DNA of 64,000 bases from a bacterium (GTDB taxonomy: Bacteria > Desulfobacterota > Binatia > DP-6), in contig JAHCID010000003.1 in the NCBI GenBank assembly GCA_026129405.1, positions 601,691 to 665,690 on the forward strand. Reading direction: 5' to 3'. Shown here one piece after another: positions 27,564-36,321 of this stretch. The notes under the pieces were generated by a model, which was not told where the DNA came from, ran no database searches, and was given only the letters and a program-made list of their open reading frames with translations. Made by a program: the position numbers and the translations under genes. Position 1 is the first letter of the stretch. The number at the start of each line of letters is the position of its first letter.

Positions 27564-28604
27564 CTACGCCGCCCGGCCGAACGCCGCGGCGAGCCCGCGG
27601 TCCGTGTGCCCCTGCTTGCCGCGCGCGACCTCGGCGGCGACGCGGATCGCCTCCAGCAGGTTCACGTGGTCCGCGATGTTCCGGCCCGCGATGTCGAACG
27701 CCGTGCCGTGCCCCGTCGAGGTACGGATCAGCGGCAGCCCGATCAGCAGCGTGACCACGCGGCCGAAGCCGACCAGCTTCACCGCCATGAGCCCCTGGTC
27801 GTGATAGAGCGCGATCGTCATGTCGTAGACGCCGTCGCGCGCCTTCAGGAACACGGTGTCGGCCGGGAACGGGCCCTGCGCGTCGATGCCCTCGGCGCGC
27901 GCGGCCTCGATCGCGGGGATGATCTGGTCGAGCTCCTCGCGGCCGAAGAGGCCGTTCTCGCCGGCATGCGGGTTCAGCCCCGCGACCGCGATCTTCGGCT
28001 TCGCGATGCCCATGTCGCGCAGCGCCGCGTCGGCGAGACGGATGCGCGCCAGCATGCGGTCCCTGGTCACGTAGTCGCACACGGCACGCAGCGCCATGTG
28101 GTTCGTGAAGAGCATGAGCCGCATCTTGTCGATGACCATGACCATCGCCGGCTTGCTCTGCGTGAGCTCGCCGAGGATCTCGGTCTGGCCCTCGTAGTTG
28201 TGGCCGGCGACGTGCATCGCCTCCTTGTTGAGCGGGGCGGAGACGAGGCCGTCGATCTCGCCCGAGGCGGCCATGTGCCCGGCGGCCTTCGTCCACGCCA
28301 CGGCGGCGTCGCCGTAGGCCGACACGATCCTGCCCCACGCGTGCGTCGCCATGTCGATGCAGGCCGAGTCGATGATCTCCACCGTGCCGGGTGTGCCCAC
28401 GGCCTCGGCGGGCGTCTGGATGCGACGGATCGGCAGACGCACGCCGACGGCGTCCATCGCCTTCTCCATCACGGCGGCGTCGCCGAGGACGAGGGGGATG
28501 CACCACTCGGTCGCGCGCGGGTCGGCGAGCGACTTCACGGTGATCTCGGGGCCGATGCCGGCGGCGTCGCCCATGGTGATCGCGATGCGGGGTCGATACG
28601 TCAT
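27564..28604 (-). CDS. pdxA2: PdxA-family dehydrogenase, probably PdxA2 (D-threonate/D-erythronate 4-phosphate dehydrogenase)
   Basis: This 346-residue NAD-dependent, metal-using oxidative decarboxylase has ITMGDAAGIGPEI at the N-terminus, SAPLNKEAMHVAGHNYEGQTE, and AVAGLNPHAGENGLFGREE and ALYHDQGLMAVKLVGFG, which supply metal-binding His residues. PdxA proper makes vitamin B6, whereas PdxA2 forms act with DUF1537 kinases on four-carbon acid sugars. The three-gene unit PdxA2-cyclase-kinase makes the catabolic role more likely here; a B6 role cannot be excluded from sequence alone. Confidence 0.88.
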   Translation of the reverse strand: MTYRPRIAITMGDAAGIGPEITVKSLADPRATEWCIPLVLGDAAVMEKAMDAVGVRLPIRRIQTPAEAVGTPGTVEIIDSACIDMATHAWGRIVSAYGDAAVAWTKAAGHMAASGEIDGLVSAPLNKEAMHVAGHNYEGQTEILGELTQSKPAMVMVIDKMRLMLFTNHMALRAVCDYVTRDRMLARIRLADAALRDMGIAKPKIAVAGLNPHAGENGLFGREELDQIIPAIEAARAEGIDAQGPFPADTVFLKARDGVYDMTIALYHDQGLMAVKLVGFGRVVTLLIGLPLIRTSTGHGTAFDIAGRNIADHVNLLEAIRVAAEVARGKQGHTDRGLAAAFGRAA

Positions 28605-28608
28605 GTCG

Positions 28609-29748
28609 TCACTCCGTGGCCGTCACCGGTACGAGCGCGGGCCCGGCGCCCGCCACGACGGTGCGGTAGATCGATTCGATGCGGTCGAGCACGTGCTCCC
28701 ACGCCTCGGGGCCCTCGACCGCGTGCCGGGCGGCCGTGCCGAGCCGGGCGCGGCCGGCGGGATCGCGCAGCAGCTCGACGACGACGGCGGCGAACGCCGC
28801 GGAGTCGCCGTCGGGCACGACACGCCCGGAGACGCCGTCGGCGAGACCCTTGGCGGAGCCGGCGCAGGCGACGATGGCCTTGCCGGCCGCCATGTAGTTC
28901 AGCAGCTTCATGGGAAAGCCGGAGCGTTCGGCGCGCGGCAGGACGGCGACGTCCGCCCCCGCCAGGAGGCTCCGGACCTCATCGTAGGACCTCGCCTGCT
29001 CGATCTCCACCCCCGGCCCCAGGAGGTCACCCTCGCGCAGGCGACGGGCTTCGGCGCGGGCGTCGTGGTGGGTCAGGAGGAGCAGGCGGGCCCGGGGCTC
29101 GGCCGCCCGGATCGCGCGGAAGGTCTCCAGCAGGAACGCGAGGTTCTGGTAACCGTCGAGGTTGCCCGCGTAGCACACGAGCCCGCGCCCGGACTCCGGG
29201 CGCGGGACGGGCACCGTCTTGCGGACCTCGGCCGGCACCGAGGTCGGCTCGATGCAGGCGAGCGCCCGCTGCGCCACCCCGCCGCGGCGAAGATGCTCGC
29301 CCAGCTCGGGCGTCACCGCGATACAGTAGTCGGCCCGGCGCGGCACCTGGGTGTCGAGGAGATGGCCGAGCCGCCCGAGGAGCCGGCGCGTGCGGCGGCC
29401 GGAGACGTACGTCGGCAGCTCCTCCGCCATGGCGCTGTGGCCGTGGTAGACGACCGGCGTCCCCGTGAGCCGTCCGACGATGAGCCCGGCGATCGCCGCC
29501 TCGTAGTTGTGCGCGTGGATCACGTCGATCGCGCGCCGGCGGACGTGACGCCACAGGCGCGCCACCAGGATCGCGTCGAGGACGACACGTCCCGGGCGCA
29601 GGCCGGGGCGGCGTCCGCGCCGCGCGCCGTAGGTGACCAGCGACACCTCGTGCCCGCGCTCCCGCAGGCCGAGCGCGAGATGCCCCACCAGCACCTGCGA
29701 GCCGCGCAGCGCGGGGTACGGCCCCGCCACGACGAGCGCGACCCGCAT
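28609..29748 (-). CDS. Glycosyltransferase family 4
   Basis: This 379-residue GT-B enzyme has MRVALVVAGPYPALRGSQVLV at the N-terminus, then HAHNYEAAIAG and YHGHSAMAEELP in the acceptor half. The donor half has YAGNLDGYQNLAFLLE, VLPRAERSGFPMKLLNYMAAGKAIVA and GLADGVSGRVV. The acceptor-half pattern resembles PelF/PimB-like transferases. It overlaps the upstream phosphodiesterase stop (TGATG) and precedes pdxA2 by four bases, so it ends the envelope part of this operon. The acceptor is unknown. Confidence 0.9.
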   Translation of the reverse strand: MRVALVVAGPYPALRGSQVLVGHLALGLRERGHEVSLVTYGARRGRRPGLRPGRVVLDAILVARLWRHVRRRAIDVIHAHNYEAAIAGLIVGRLTGTPVVYHGHSAMAEELPTYVSGRRTRRLLGRLGHLLDTQVPRRADYCIAVTPELGEHLRRGGVAQRALACIEPTSVPAEVRKTVPVPRPESGRGLVCYAGNLDGYQNLAFLLETFRAIRAAEPRARLLLLTHHDARAEARRLREGDLLGPGVEIEQARSYDEVRSLLAGADVAVLPRAERSGFPMKLLNYMAAGKAIVACAGSAKGLADGVSGRVVPDGDSAAFAAVVVELLRDPAGRARLGTAARHAVEGPEAWEHVLDRIESIYRTVVAGAGPALVPVTATE

Positions 29749-31415
29749 CAGGAGCCGGGCTCCAGATAGCCGAGCGCGGCGAGCCGCTCGGTGAGGATGC
29801 GTGTCTCCTCGGGCCCGAAGACGAGCGGCGTCGACGCCGGCGCCGGCACGCGATCGGCCTCCTCACGCGCGGCCACGGCGAGGGCGGCGCGGATGGGCCG
29901 ACCGTCGAGTCCCCCCGGCACGGGCAGCCCGACGAGGGGCAGGAGCGTCGGCAGGACGTCCACGACGTCGGCGGCGGCGAGGCGCCCCCGCCCGTTCACA
30001 CCGGGTCCGGCGAGCGCGAAGAGACCCTCGCGGCGATGCGTCCCGCTCGTCCCCGCGTCCTTGCCGGCGCCGTATTCGGCCGGGCTCAGCCGGCGCAGCG
30101 CGGGGCCCGGTCCCGCGCTGCGCAGGCAGGACGGGCGATAGCCGCGGTGCCAGGCCGGCTCGAGCAGGAGGTCGGGCGCACGCTCGGTCGCCGGCCCGTC
30201 GTAGATCTCCTCGCGGCGCCACACGCGCGCGACCACCGGGGCGCCGGCGGCGTCGCGCCAGTCGAGCAGCGCGGCGACGACCTGCGCGCGGACGCGCTCG
30301 TAGTCGGCCGGAGCGACGACGCCCTCGGGGTCGCGGTCGGCGCGGTTGATCCACACGCTCGGATGATAGTCGAGCTCCTCGGAGTACGCCTGCGTCCCGG
30401 GCCAGGCGATCTGGCCGAGCCGTGCCATGCCCTCGAGACGTCCGGCGGTCTCCGGAGCCCGCCGCAGGATCGCGCCCTGGAGGCCGGTCGGTATCGCCCG
30501 CAGCGCGAGTCGCCGGGCGAGGCGCGCCGCGCCGCCGCCTGCCGTCCGGAACGCCAGCAACCCGCATTCGGCGAGGCGCCGGTTGAGGTGCAGGACGCGG
30601 TCGCTGGCGCCGCCGCTGCCGTGGTCGGAGACGACGGCGACGACCGCGTCGGGTCCGGCGGCGGCGACCAGGCGGCCGACGGCGGCGTCGAGCGCCGCGT
30701 ACACGCGGCGGATCGCGTCGCCGTGCGGGCTCGCGGCGTGGCGCGGCGAGGCGGCGTCGTGGAAGCGCCAGAAATGGTGCGAGACGGTGTCGGACTCGCC
30801 GTAGACGACGACCAGCGCATCGAGGTCGCCGCGGGCGAGCAGCGCCTCGGCCAGGCGCGTCCGCCGATCCACGCCGTCGAGCAGGCTCGCGAGCGCGCGC
30901 GCGTGCCACCCTGCCCCGGTGCGCACTTCCTGGAAGTCGGCGAACGGGAGCGTGCCGACGAGCCGGCGCACCTCGTCGTGGAACGCCGGCGGGTGCACGA
31001 AGGAGGCGTCGATGCGGGTCGTGAGCGGCGTGTCCCAGCCGCTCACCATGATCCCGTCGATCGGCTCCGGCGGATAGGTCGCGGGGACGGTGAGGACGGC
31101 GCAACGCCGCCCGGCGGCCGAGAGCCGGTTCCACAGGGCGGGCACGCGCCGGTGGCTCCCGTTCACGAAGCGCATGCGGTACGTGCCCGGGACGCGCTCC
31201 AGGAAGTCGAGCACGCCGTGGCGGCCCGGGTTGACCCCGGTCAGCAGCGACGTCCAGGCCGGGAAGGTCGCGGCCGGGATCGTCGAGCGCAGCGGGCCGA
31301 ACGCACCGCGGGCGAGCAGCGCCCGCAGCGCCGGCAGGCGCCCCTCCGCCGCCCACGGCTCGACGAGGTCGAGGCCGGCCCCGTCGAGGCCGATGACGAG
31401 CAGAGGGGCCGCCAC
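29748..31415 (-). CDS. Type I phosphodiesterase/nucleotide pyrophosphatase-family protein
   Basis: This 555-residue alkaline-phosphatase-superfamily enzyme has VIGLDGAGLDLVEPW with the first metal Asp, ATFPAWTSLLTGVNPGRHG with the likely Thr nucleophile, and VYGESDTVSHHFWRFHD and VSDHGSGG with later metal ligands. Related proteins hydrolyse phosphodiesters or transfer phospho-groups on surface glycans. No signal peptide is visible. GTG at 31415, four bases after the sulfatase-like gene, is chosen because the longer open frame is out of family. Three in-line genes (sulfatase-like, this, GT4) suggest joint action on one glycan. Confidence 0.85.
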   Translation of the reverse strand: MAAPLLVIGLDGAGLDLVEPWAAEGRLPALRALLARGAFGPLRSTIPAATFPAWTSLLTGVNPGRHGVLDFLERVPGTYRMRFVNGSHRRVPALWNRLSAAGRRCAVLTVPATYPPEPIDGIMVSGWDTPLTTRIDASFVHPPAFHDEVRRLVGTLPFADFQEVRTGAGWHARALASLLDGVDRRTRLAEALLARGDLDALVVVYGESDTVSHHFWRFHDAASPRHAASPHGDAIRRVYAALDAAVGRLVAAAGPDAVVAVVSDHGSGGASDRVLHLNRRLAECGLLAFRTAGGGAARLARRLALRAIPTGLQGAILRRAPETAGRLEGMARLGQIAWPGTQAYSEELDYHPSVWINRADRDPEGVVAPADYERVRAQVVAALLDWRDAAGAPVVARVWRREEIYDGPATERAPDLLLEPAWHRGYRPSCLRSAGPGPALRRLSPAEYGAGKDAGTSGTHRREGLFALAGPGVNGRGRLAAADVVDVLPTLLPLVGLPVPGGLDGRPIRAALAVAAREEADRVPAPASTPLVFGPEETRILTERLAALGYLEPGS

Positions 31416-31419
31416 GCGA

Positions 31420-33279
31420 TCAGTCGAGGTAGCCGAGCGCGCGCAGCCGCTCCTTGGTGGCGGCGTCGACGTCGACCTGCCCGCCCGCGCCCTTGTGCTC
31501 GGACGCGACGAGATAGGCCTTGCCCAGGGCGGCGCGCATCTTCTCGACCTCGACCGGCTCGGCCTCCGCGAGGTCCTTCTGCTCGCCGGGGTCGGTGGCG
31601 ACGTCGTACAGCTCCGTCTCTCTGAGTCCGCGCGGGTTGCCCTTGTTGGCGGTGATGAGCTTCGTCGTCTTCGAGCGAATCGCCTGCAGCGAGTTGCCCT
31701 CGAGGTCCTCCTCGGAGAAGACGTTCTCGCGCGCCGGCGCCGCGGCGCCGTTGAGCGGCAGCGCATGGCCCTGCATCACGGGCGGGATCGGCAGGCCGGC
31801 GCTCGCGAGCATGGTCGGCGCGATGTCGAGGCTGGTCGCGAGCTCGTCGATGACGCTGCCGCGCGCGCCGCCGGCAGCGGGCTTCATGACGAGCGGCACG
31901 TGCGTCTGCTCGTCGTAGAGCGTGGTGCCGTGCCACCAGCCGCCGTGCTCGTGGAACTCCTCGCCGTGGTCGGCGGTGAGCACGATGAGCGTGTCGTCGT
32001 AGAGGCCGCGCTGCTTGAGGTCGTCGATGAGGCGGCCGACCTGGCCGTCGAGATAGGCGATCTCGCCGTCGTAGAGGTCGCTGTACTTCTGGGCGACGTC
32101 CGCCGGCGGGTTCGGGTTGGCTACGCGCGCATAGCCCTCGCCGTCGTACGGGTGCACGAAGTACGGATCGTGCGGATCCATGAAGTGCAGATAGAGGAAG
32201 AACGGGCCCTTCTTCGCGTTCGGGCCGCCGAGCCACTCGATGGCGCGATCCACCACCACCTGCGCGGGTTGGTAGTAGTTGTAGACGATGACCTGGCGCG
32301 CGAAGAAACGCTCGCGAACGAGACGCAGGCCGTTGTAGATCGTCAGCTTCGCCGCCGGCTCGTCGGCCCAGAAGAAGAGGTCGGGCGCCAGGTAGTGGAA
32401 CTCGTCGAAGCCCTGCTGGAAGTTGAAGGCGGCGGTGACGTTGATGTTGTTCGGGAAGCCCGCGGCCCAGTAGCCGCCCTTGGTGAGCGCCTCGGCGATC
32501 GTCTCGACGCGGTCGGGCAGGATGTCGGCCTTGTGGATGGCGCCGTGCGACGACGGGTAGAGCCCGGTGAAGATGGTCGCGACCGAGGGCCGCGTCCACG
32601 ACGCCTGTGCGAAGCTGCGTGCGGCGCGCACGCCGTCCGTCGCGAGGCTGTCGAGGTGCGGCGTCCTCGCCTTGGCGTAGCCGTAGGAGCCGAGACGGTC
32701 GGCGCGCAGCGTGTCGACCATCAGCAGGATCACGTTCGGCGCGTTGGCCGGGGCGGCCGCACGCTGCGCGGGCTCGGGCTGCGGTGGGCCCGGCATGGCG
32801 CGGGTCGCGAGCGACCAGCCGAGGGCGATCACGGCGACGAGGATCGCCGCCGGCACGGGGCGCGTCAGCAACCCGCGTCGCGCGTCGGCGCCGCGCAACG
32901 CGCGCCACACGAGAACGCCGACGACGAAGGTCGCGAGCAGCGCCGCGAGCTGCACGACGAGCGTCATGGGCCCGCCCGGAAGCTGCTCGAGGAAGACGTC
33001 GCGGATGACGCGGAAGCGACCCACGACGAATCCCAGCCCCGCCCCGATCCCGGCCAGCGCGAGGCCGAAGCCGTCCGTGCGCAGGATCGCGGCGAGAATG
33101 CCGAGCCCGAGGCCGCCCGCGGCCCCGAGCAACCCGTAGGCAATCATTGCCCAGGCGATGGGCGGGAGCTCACCGGCTCCGTGCGTCGCCCACCACGATG
33201 CTACCGCCTCGCCGCCCCCCACGAGGGCGCCGGCCAGCAGTCCCCCTGCCAGTCCGGCTCCCAAAGCGCGCATACTCAT
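31420..33279 (-). CDS. Membrane-anchored sulfatase-superfamily protein
   Basis: The 619-residue protein has an N-terminal membrane region (about four hydrophobic segments within residues 1-165), then a periplasmic sulfatase/phosphotransferase domain. Metal ligands are visible in NVILLMVDTLRADRLG and LTADHGEEFHEHGGWWHG. The position that is Cys or Ser (formylglycine precursor) in true sulfatases is Thr in SWTRPSVATIFTG, as in phosphoglycerol/phosphoethanolamine transferases. I infer a phosphodiesterase or transferase rather than a sulfatase. It ends KERLRALGYLD, a tail also common in this subfamily. Confidence 0.87.
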   Translation of the reverse strand: MSMRALGAGLAGGLLAGALVGGGEAVASWWATHGAGELPPIAWAMIAYGLLGAAGGLGLGILAAILRTDGFGLALAGIGAGLGFVVGRFRVIRDVFLEQLPGGPMTLVVQLAALLATFVVGVLVWRALRGADARRGLLTRPVPAAILVAVIALGWSLATRAMPGPPQPEPAQRAAAPANAPNVILLMVDTLRADRLGSYGYAKARTPHLDSLATDGVRAARSFAQASWTRPSVATIFTGLYPSSHGAIHKADILPDRVETIAEALTKGGYWAAGFPNNINVTAAFNFQQGFDEFHYLAPDLFFWADEPAAKLTIYNGLRLVRERFFARQVIVYNYYQPAQVVVDRAIEWLGGPNAKKGPFFLYLHFMDPHDPYFVHPYDGEGYARVANPNPPADVAQKYSDLYDGEIAYLDGQVGRLIDDLKQRGLYDDTLIVLTADHGEEFHEHGGWWHGTTLYDEQTHVPLVMKPAAGGARGSVIDELATSLDIAPTMLASAGLPIPPVMQGHALPLNGAAAPARENVFSEEDLEGNSLQAIRSKTTKLITANKGNPRGLRETELYDVATDPGEQKDLAEAEPVEVEKMRAALGKAYLVASEHKGAGGQVDVDAATKERLRALGYLD

Positions 33280-33360
33280 GCAGTCTGCCTCCCGAGGGCT
33301 CCAAAGAGCCTGCTAGGGCAGCAGATCGCAAGCGCCGCCCGACTGTGCTCCGACGCAGGA

Positions 33361-33615
33361 CTACTCGGGGAATTCGAGGTCGAGCTCGGCCGCGTCGCCG
33401 GTGACACGTATGCCGCGCGGCGAGAGCTTGTAGAGATCCTGGGCCTTCCAATGCAGGAAGCGGTTCTGCTCGAGATCTTTCACGTCGGCCGCGATGGTCT
33501 CCCAGGCGACCCCCATGCGCTCGGGGAGCTGGTCGCGGGCATGGAGGAACGGCGACTCCGGGGAGGCGTCGTAGACCTTGCGGTACTCGAGCAGGATGCG
33601 GCGCTTCTGGTTCAC
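33361..33615 (-). CDS. Small protein of unknown function, possible winged helix
   Basis: The 84-residue product starts at GTG 33615 with GGGAGA six bases upstream. The pattern is helix, helix, then strand-like RFLHWKAQDLYKLSPRGIRVTG, which looks like the wing of a winged-helix DNA-binding fold; WETIAADVKDLEQ would be the recognition helix. I do not recognise a family. It lies between the secreted triplet and the sulfatase-like gene, on the same strand as both, and could regulate either. The acidic C-terminus ELDLEFPE is unusual. Confidence 0.65.
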   Translation of the reverse strand: MNQKRRILLEYRKVYDASPESPFLHARDQLPERMGVAWETIAADVKDLEQNRFLHWKAQDLYKLSPRGIRVTGDAAELDLEFPE

Positions 33616-33679
33616 TGAGGGTTCTCCCGCGGGGCCGGCCGCGATCCACGGCCGACCCCGCCGATGTCGGGCCCGCGTT

Positions 33680-34864
33680 TCAGGACACGGACAGGATCAT
33701 GTTGCCGGTGAAGGTTCCGGGGACGCTGTCGACCTCGATCTTGCACGACCCCGACGCGCCGGCGGGAACCGTGACCGTGAGGGTGTTCGAGCTCTTCGAG
33801 GTGATCGGCGCAGCGATACCACAGATCCGGACGTGGGTGGTGGAATCGAGGCTACAGTGGCTGCTGAGGGTGATGGTGTCGCCGACGCGCGCGACCTTCG
33901 GGCTGAAGTCGTCGAAGCAGACACAGCGTCCGCAGCAGCGTCCCTCGTTGCCCACGTCGGCCGTGATCGTATCGCCGACGAACTGACCGACGAGGCGGTT
34001 GCTGTGGCCGAGCGAGATCGTCGCCTCGGGAGCACAGATGCGCGCCGTCACGCGCGATTGCTTGCCGAGGTTCACCGCACCGGGGCCCTTCAGCAGCACC
34101 GTGACGTCGCCGCACTCGACGCCCACCGTGCTGGCGTTGTTCACCCGGAAGGCGGCGTCACGCCCCGGGGGGATCAGGATCGTGGCCGCGGAGGCCAGCA
34201 CCGTGGCGCTCTTGCCGATCTTCACCTGGCAGAAGGTGAAGGTGCCGCTGCCCAGGATCGCCCGCGCGTCGTTGCGCACGTCGAGCACGCCGTAGCTCCC
34301 CGGCGGCAGGTCGCAGCGCTTGTTGCCCGGCGCCGTGTCGCCGATGCAGTCGGCATTGGGCTGCACCACCACGTCCTTCCCGGGCGTGCACGGCGGGAAC
34401 GGCGTCGGGAAGCTGCACAGGGTCTCGATCACCGCCGGCTTCGGGGAGCAGCCGGGATCGCACGATCCCGGGATGAGCGGCGTCGCGAAGCCCTGGATGG
34501 GCGGCTGGCGCACCGTCACGTTGTCGAGCGGGCTCGAGTTGTTGCGGAACACCTGGAAGACGTCGGCACTCGGCTTGGTGAACTTGACCACGTCGCCGAC
34601 GATCTGCGAGCCGTCGCCGAAGAACGCGCGGTCGAGCGTCATGGTGCCGCAGCTCGAGTTCGTGCTGGGCGACGCGCAGCTGGTGCCGACGTTGCAGCCG
34701 TCGGGCAGCATCATGTCCTTCAGGCTGGCCGAGCGCAGCGCCACCAGGAAGTAGCTGCCGAGGTCACGCTGGAGCGCTTGTCCCCCGGCCGGATCCGCCG
34801 AACCGAGCGTCGCCAGTGCGACGCCCCCCATTCCACACCATCTCGCGATCGCACCAAAACGCAT
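33680..34864 (-). CDS. Secreted Cys-rich protein with IPT/TIG-like C-terminus, copy C
   Basis: The 394-residue protein is the third of three tandem paralogues. After a signal-like region, the mature part begins QALQRDLGSYF, matching the other copies. A central region with short repeating strands (CDLPPGSYGVLDV, GTFTFCQVKIGKSATV, ICAPEATISLGHSNRLVGQFVGD) looks like a beta helix. A Cys cluster (CCGRCVCFDDFSP) joins it to a C-terminal IPT/TIG-like immunoglobulin fold that ends VPAGASGSCKIEVDS. A strong GGAGG six bases before the ATG sets the start. The function is unknown; it is probably extracellular or at the cell surface. Confidence 0.85.
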   Translation of the reverse strand: MRFGAIARWCGMGGVALATLGSADPAGGQALQRDLGSYFLVALRSASLKDMMLPDGCNVGTSCASPSTNSSCGTMTLDRAFFGDGSQIVGDVVKFTKPSADVFQVFRNNSSPLDNVTVRQPPIQGFATPLIPGSCDPGCSPKPAVIETLCSFPTPFPPCTPGKDVVVQPNADCIGDTAPGNKRCDLPPGSYGVLDVRNDARAILGSGTFTFCQVKIGKSATVLASAATILIPPGRDAAFRVNNASTVGVECGDVTVLLKGPGAVNLGKQSRVTARICAPEATISLGHSNRLVGQFVGDTITADVGNEGRCCGRCVCFDDFSPKVARVGDTITLSSHCSLDSTTHVRICGIAAPITSKSSNTLTVTVPAGASGSCKIEVDSVPGTFTGNMILSVS

Positions 34865-34957
34865 CTGGCACCTCCCTGTGCGCCGTCCGTTTCGGGCCGA
34901 ACGCCCCGCGTCCCGCTGCCGCGCGGGGCTTCCTGCCGCCGCCCTACCGCACTCCCC

Positions 34958-34980
34958 TGCCGGCGAACTCCTCGCCGGCA
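34958..34980. terminator. GC-rich hairpin between paralogues
   Basis: A perfect 9-base inverted repeat (TGCCGGCGA/TCGCCGGCA) with a 5-base loop lies in the 244-base gap between copies B and C. It has no U-tract, so factor-independent termination is uncertain. Confidence 0.35.
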
Positions 34981-35007
34981 CCTCTCGACGCGAGCCCCGG
35001 AACGCGC

Positions 35008-35042
35008 GCGGGCGGAACCACCATCTCGGCGGCTCCGCCCGC
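35008..35042. repeat. Second inverted repeat between paralogues
   Basis: GCGGGCGGA and its perfect complement TCCGCCCGC are separated by 17 bases, in the same gap as the hairpin at 34958. It could be an mRNA processing or attenuation structure. The rest of 34865-35108 holds no gene or clear promoter that I can see. Confidence 0.35.
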
Positions 35043-35108
35043 GGTTGCTCCGTCAGATCGGAATCTGCTGGAACCGGATGTGCTGCGTGATGCTCGTCAG
35101 GTCGCTTC

Positions 35109-36293
35109 TCAGTTGACGGTCAGCTTGCTGAAGCCGAGGAAGCTGCCCGCCGGGCTCTCGAAGACGACGTTGCAGGCACCGGCGGCACCCGCCGGGACCG
35201 TGAACTTCAGCTCGAGCGGCGTCTTCACGGTGATCGGGGCGTCGAAGCCGCAGACGGTGACCTTGGTCGTCGCCATCATGTCGCAGGTGCCGGTGGCCGT
35301 GATGGTGGCACCCACCGACGCCGTGGTCGGCGCGAACGAGTCGTAGCAGGAGCACCGTCCGCCGCAGCACTGGCCGCGGTCGTTCAGGTCCGCGTTGACG
35401 ACGTCACCGACGAACTGCCCGATGAGGGTGTTGTTGTGGCCGAGCTTCACGTTCGACTCGGGCGCACAGAGCTTGGCGGCGATCAGCGAGTTGCGGCCGA
35501 ACGACACCTGGCCGCTGCCCGTCACGTGGACCGTGAAATCGCCGCAGCCGCTACCCAGGTCGTTGTTGTTGTTCAGCTTGAAGAAGCCGTTGTTGACGTT
35601 GATTTGGACCCCGGTGCCGCTGATGATGACGCTCTTGCCGCTCTTGAAGTTGCACACGTTGTACGTGCCGGGGCTCATGTTCAGGCGGGCGCCGTTGAGG
35701 ACGTTGATCAGGCCGTAGGTACCCGGCGGCAGGTCACAGGCCCCGTTGCCCGGGTTCGTGTCCATGATGTCGCAGTCGCCGTTCGGCGGCACCTTGACGT
35801 TCTTGGTCGGGTCGCAGGCCGGGAACGGATTCGCAAATCCGCAGGCGGCCCGCAGCGCGGCGACGTCCGGGACGCAGCCGCTGCAGGTGCCGGGGATGAT
35901 CGGCGTGTCGAACGGGGTCGGCGGCGGAAGCCCGATCGCCACGTTCGCGAGCGAGCTGTCGTTGTTGCGGAACAGCTGCCAGATCTTGGCCGGGGCCTTG
36001 CGGAAGAAGGTCGCGTGGCCGACCGTCTGGCTGCCGTTGGCCTGGGTCGTCGCGCCGAAGCTCAGCTGGCCACACTGCGAGAAGTTGCCGCTGACGCCGC
36101 AGTTCACTCCGATGTTGCAGGCGGAGTCGAGCTGCATGTCCTTCAGCGTCGCCTTGCGCTGGGCCAGGATGAAGTAGGACGCCAGGTCGCGGCGCAGGGG
36201 CTGCGCGTAGGCCGACGGCGTCAGCATGGGGCCGGCGACGGCAATGGTGAGTGCTGCCGCCAGCCCGATCTTGATGGTGTTCAGGGTGCGCAT
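35109..36293 (-). CDS. Secreted Cys-rich protein with IPT/TIG-like C-terminus, copy B
   Basis: This 394-residue paralogue has a clear signal peptide (IGLAAALTIAVAGPMLTPSAYA) and then QPLRRDLASYF. The central part carries PGNGACDLPPGTYGLINV, GTYNVCNFKSGKSVII and CAPESNVKLGHNNTLIGQFVGD, strand-rich and Asn-rich as in beta helices. The Cys cluster CCGGRCSCYDSFAP leads to an IPT/TIG-like domain ending VPAGAAGACNVVFES. ATG at 36293 is preferred (AAGGAG upstream); a GTG nine codons earlier is possible. Even Cys spacing suggests disulfides. It lies 28 bases after copy A, so they are cotranscribed. Confidence 0.85.
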   Translation of the reverse strand: MRTLNTIKIGLAAALTIAVAGPMLTPSAYAQPLRRDLASYFILAQRKATLKDMQLDSACNIGVNCGVSGNFSQCGQLSFGATTQANGSQTVGHATFFRKAPAKIWQLFRNNDSSLANVAIGLPPPTPFDTPIIPGTCSGCVPDVAALRAACGFANPFPACDPTKNVKVPPNGDCDIMDTNPGNGACDLPPGTYGLINVLNGARLNMSPGTYNVCNFKSGKSVIISGTGVQINVNNGFFKLNNNNDLGSGCGDFTVHVTGSGQVSFGRNSLIAAKLCAPESNVKLGHNNTLIGQFVGDVVNADLNDRGQCCGGRCSCYDSFAPTTASVGATITATGTCDMMATTKVTVCGFDAPITVKTPLELKFTVPAGAAGACNVVFESPAGSFLGFSKLTVN

Positions 36294-36321
36294 GTCGGTG
36301 GTCTCCTTCGCCTTCGCCACG

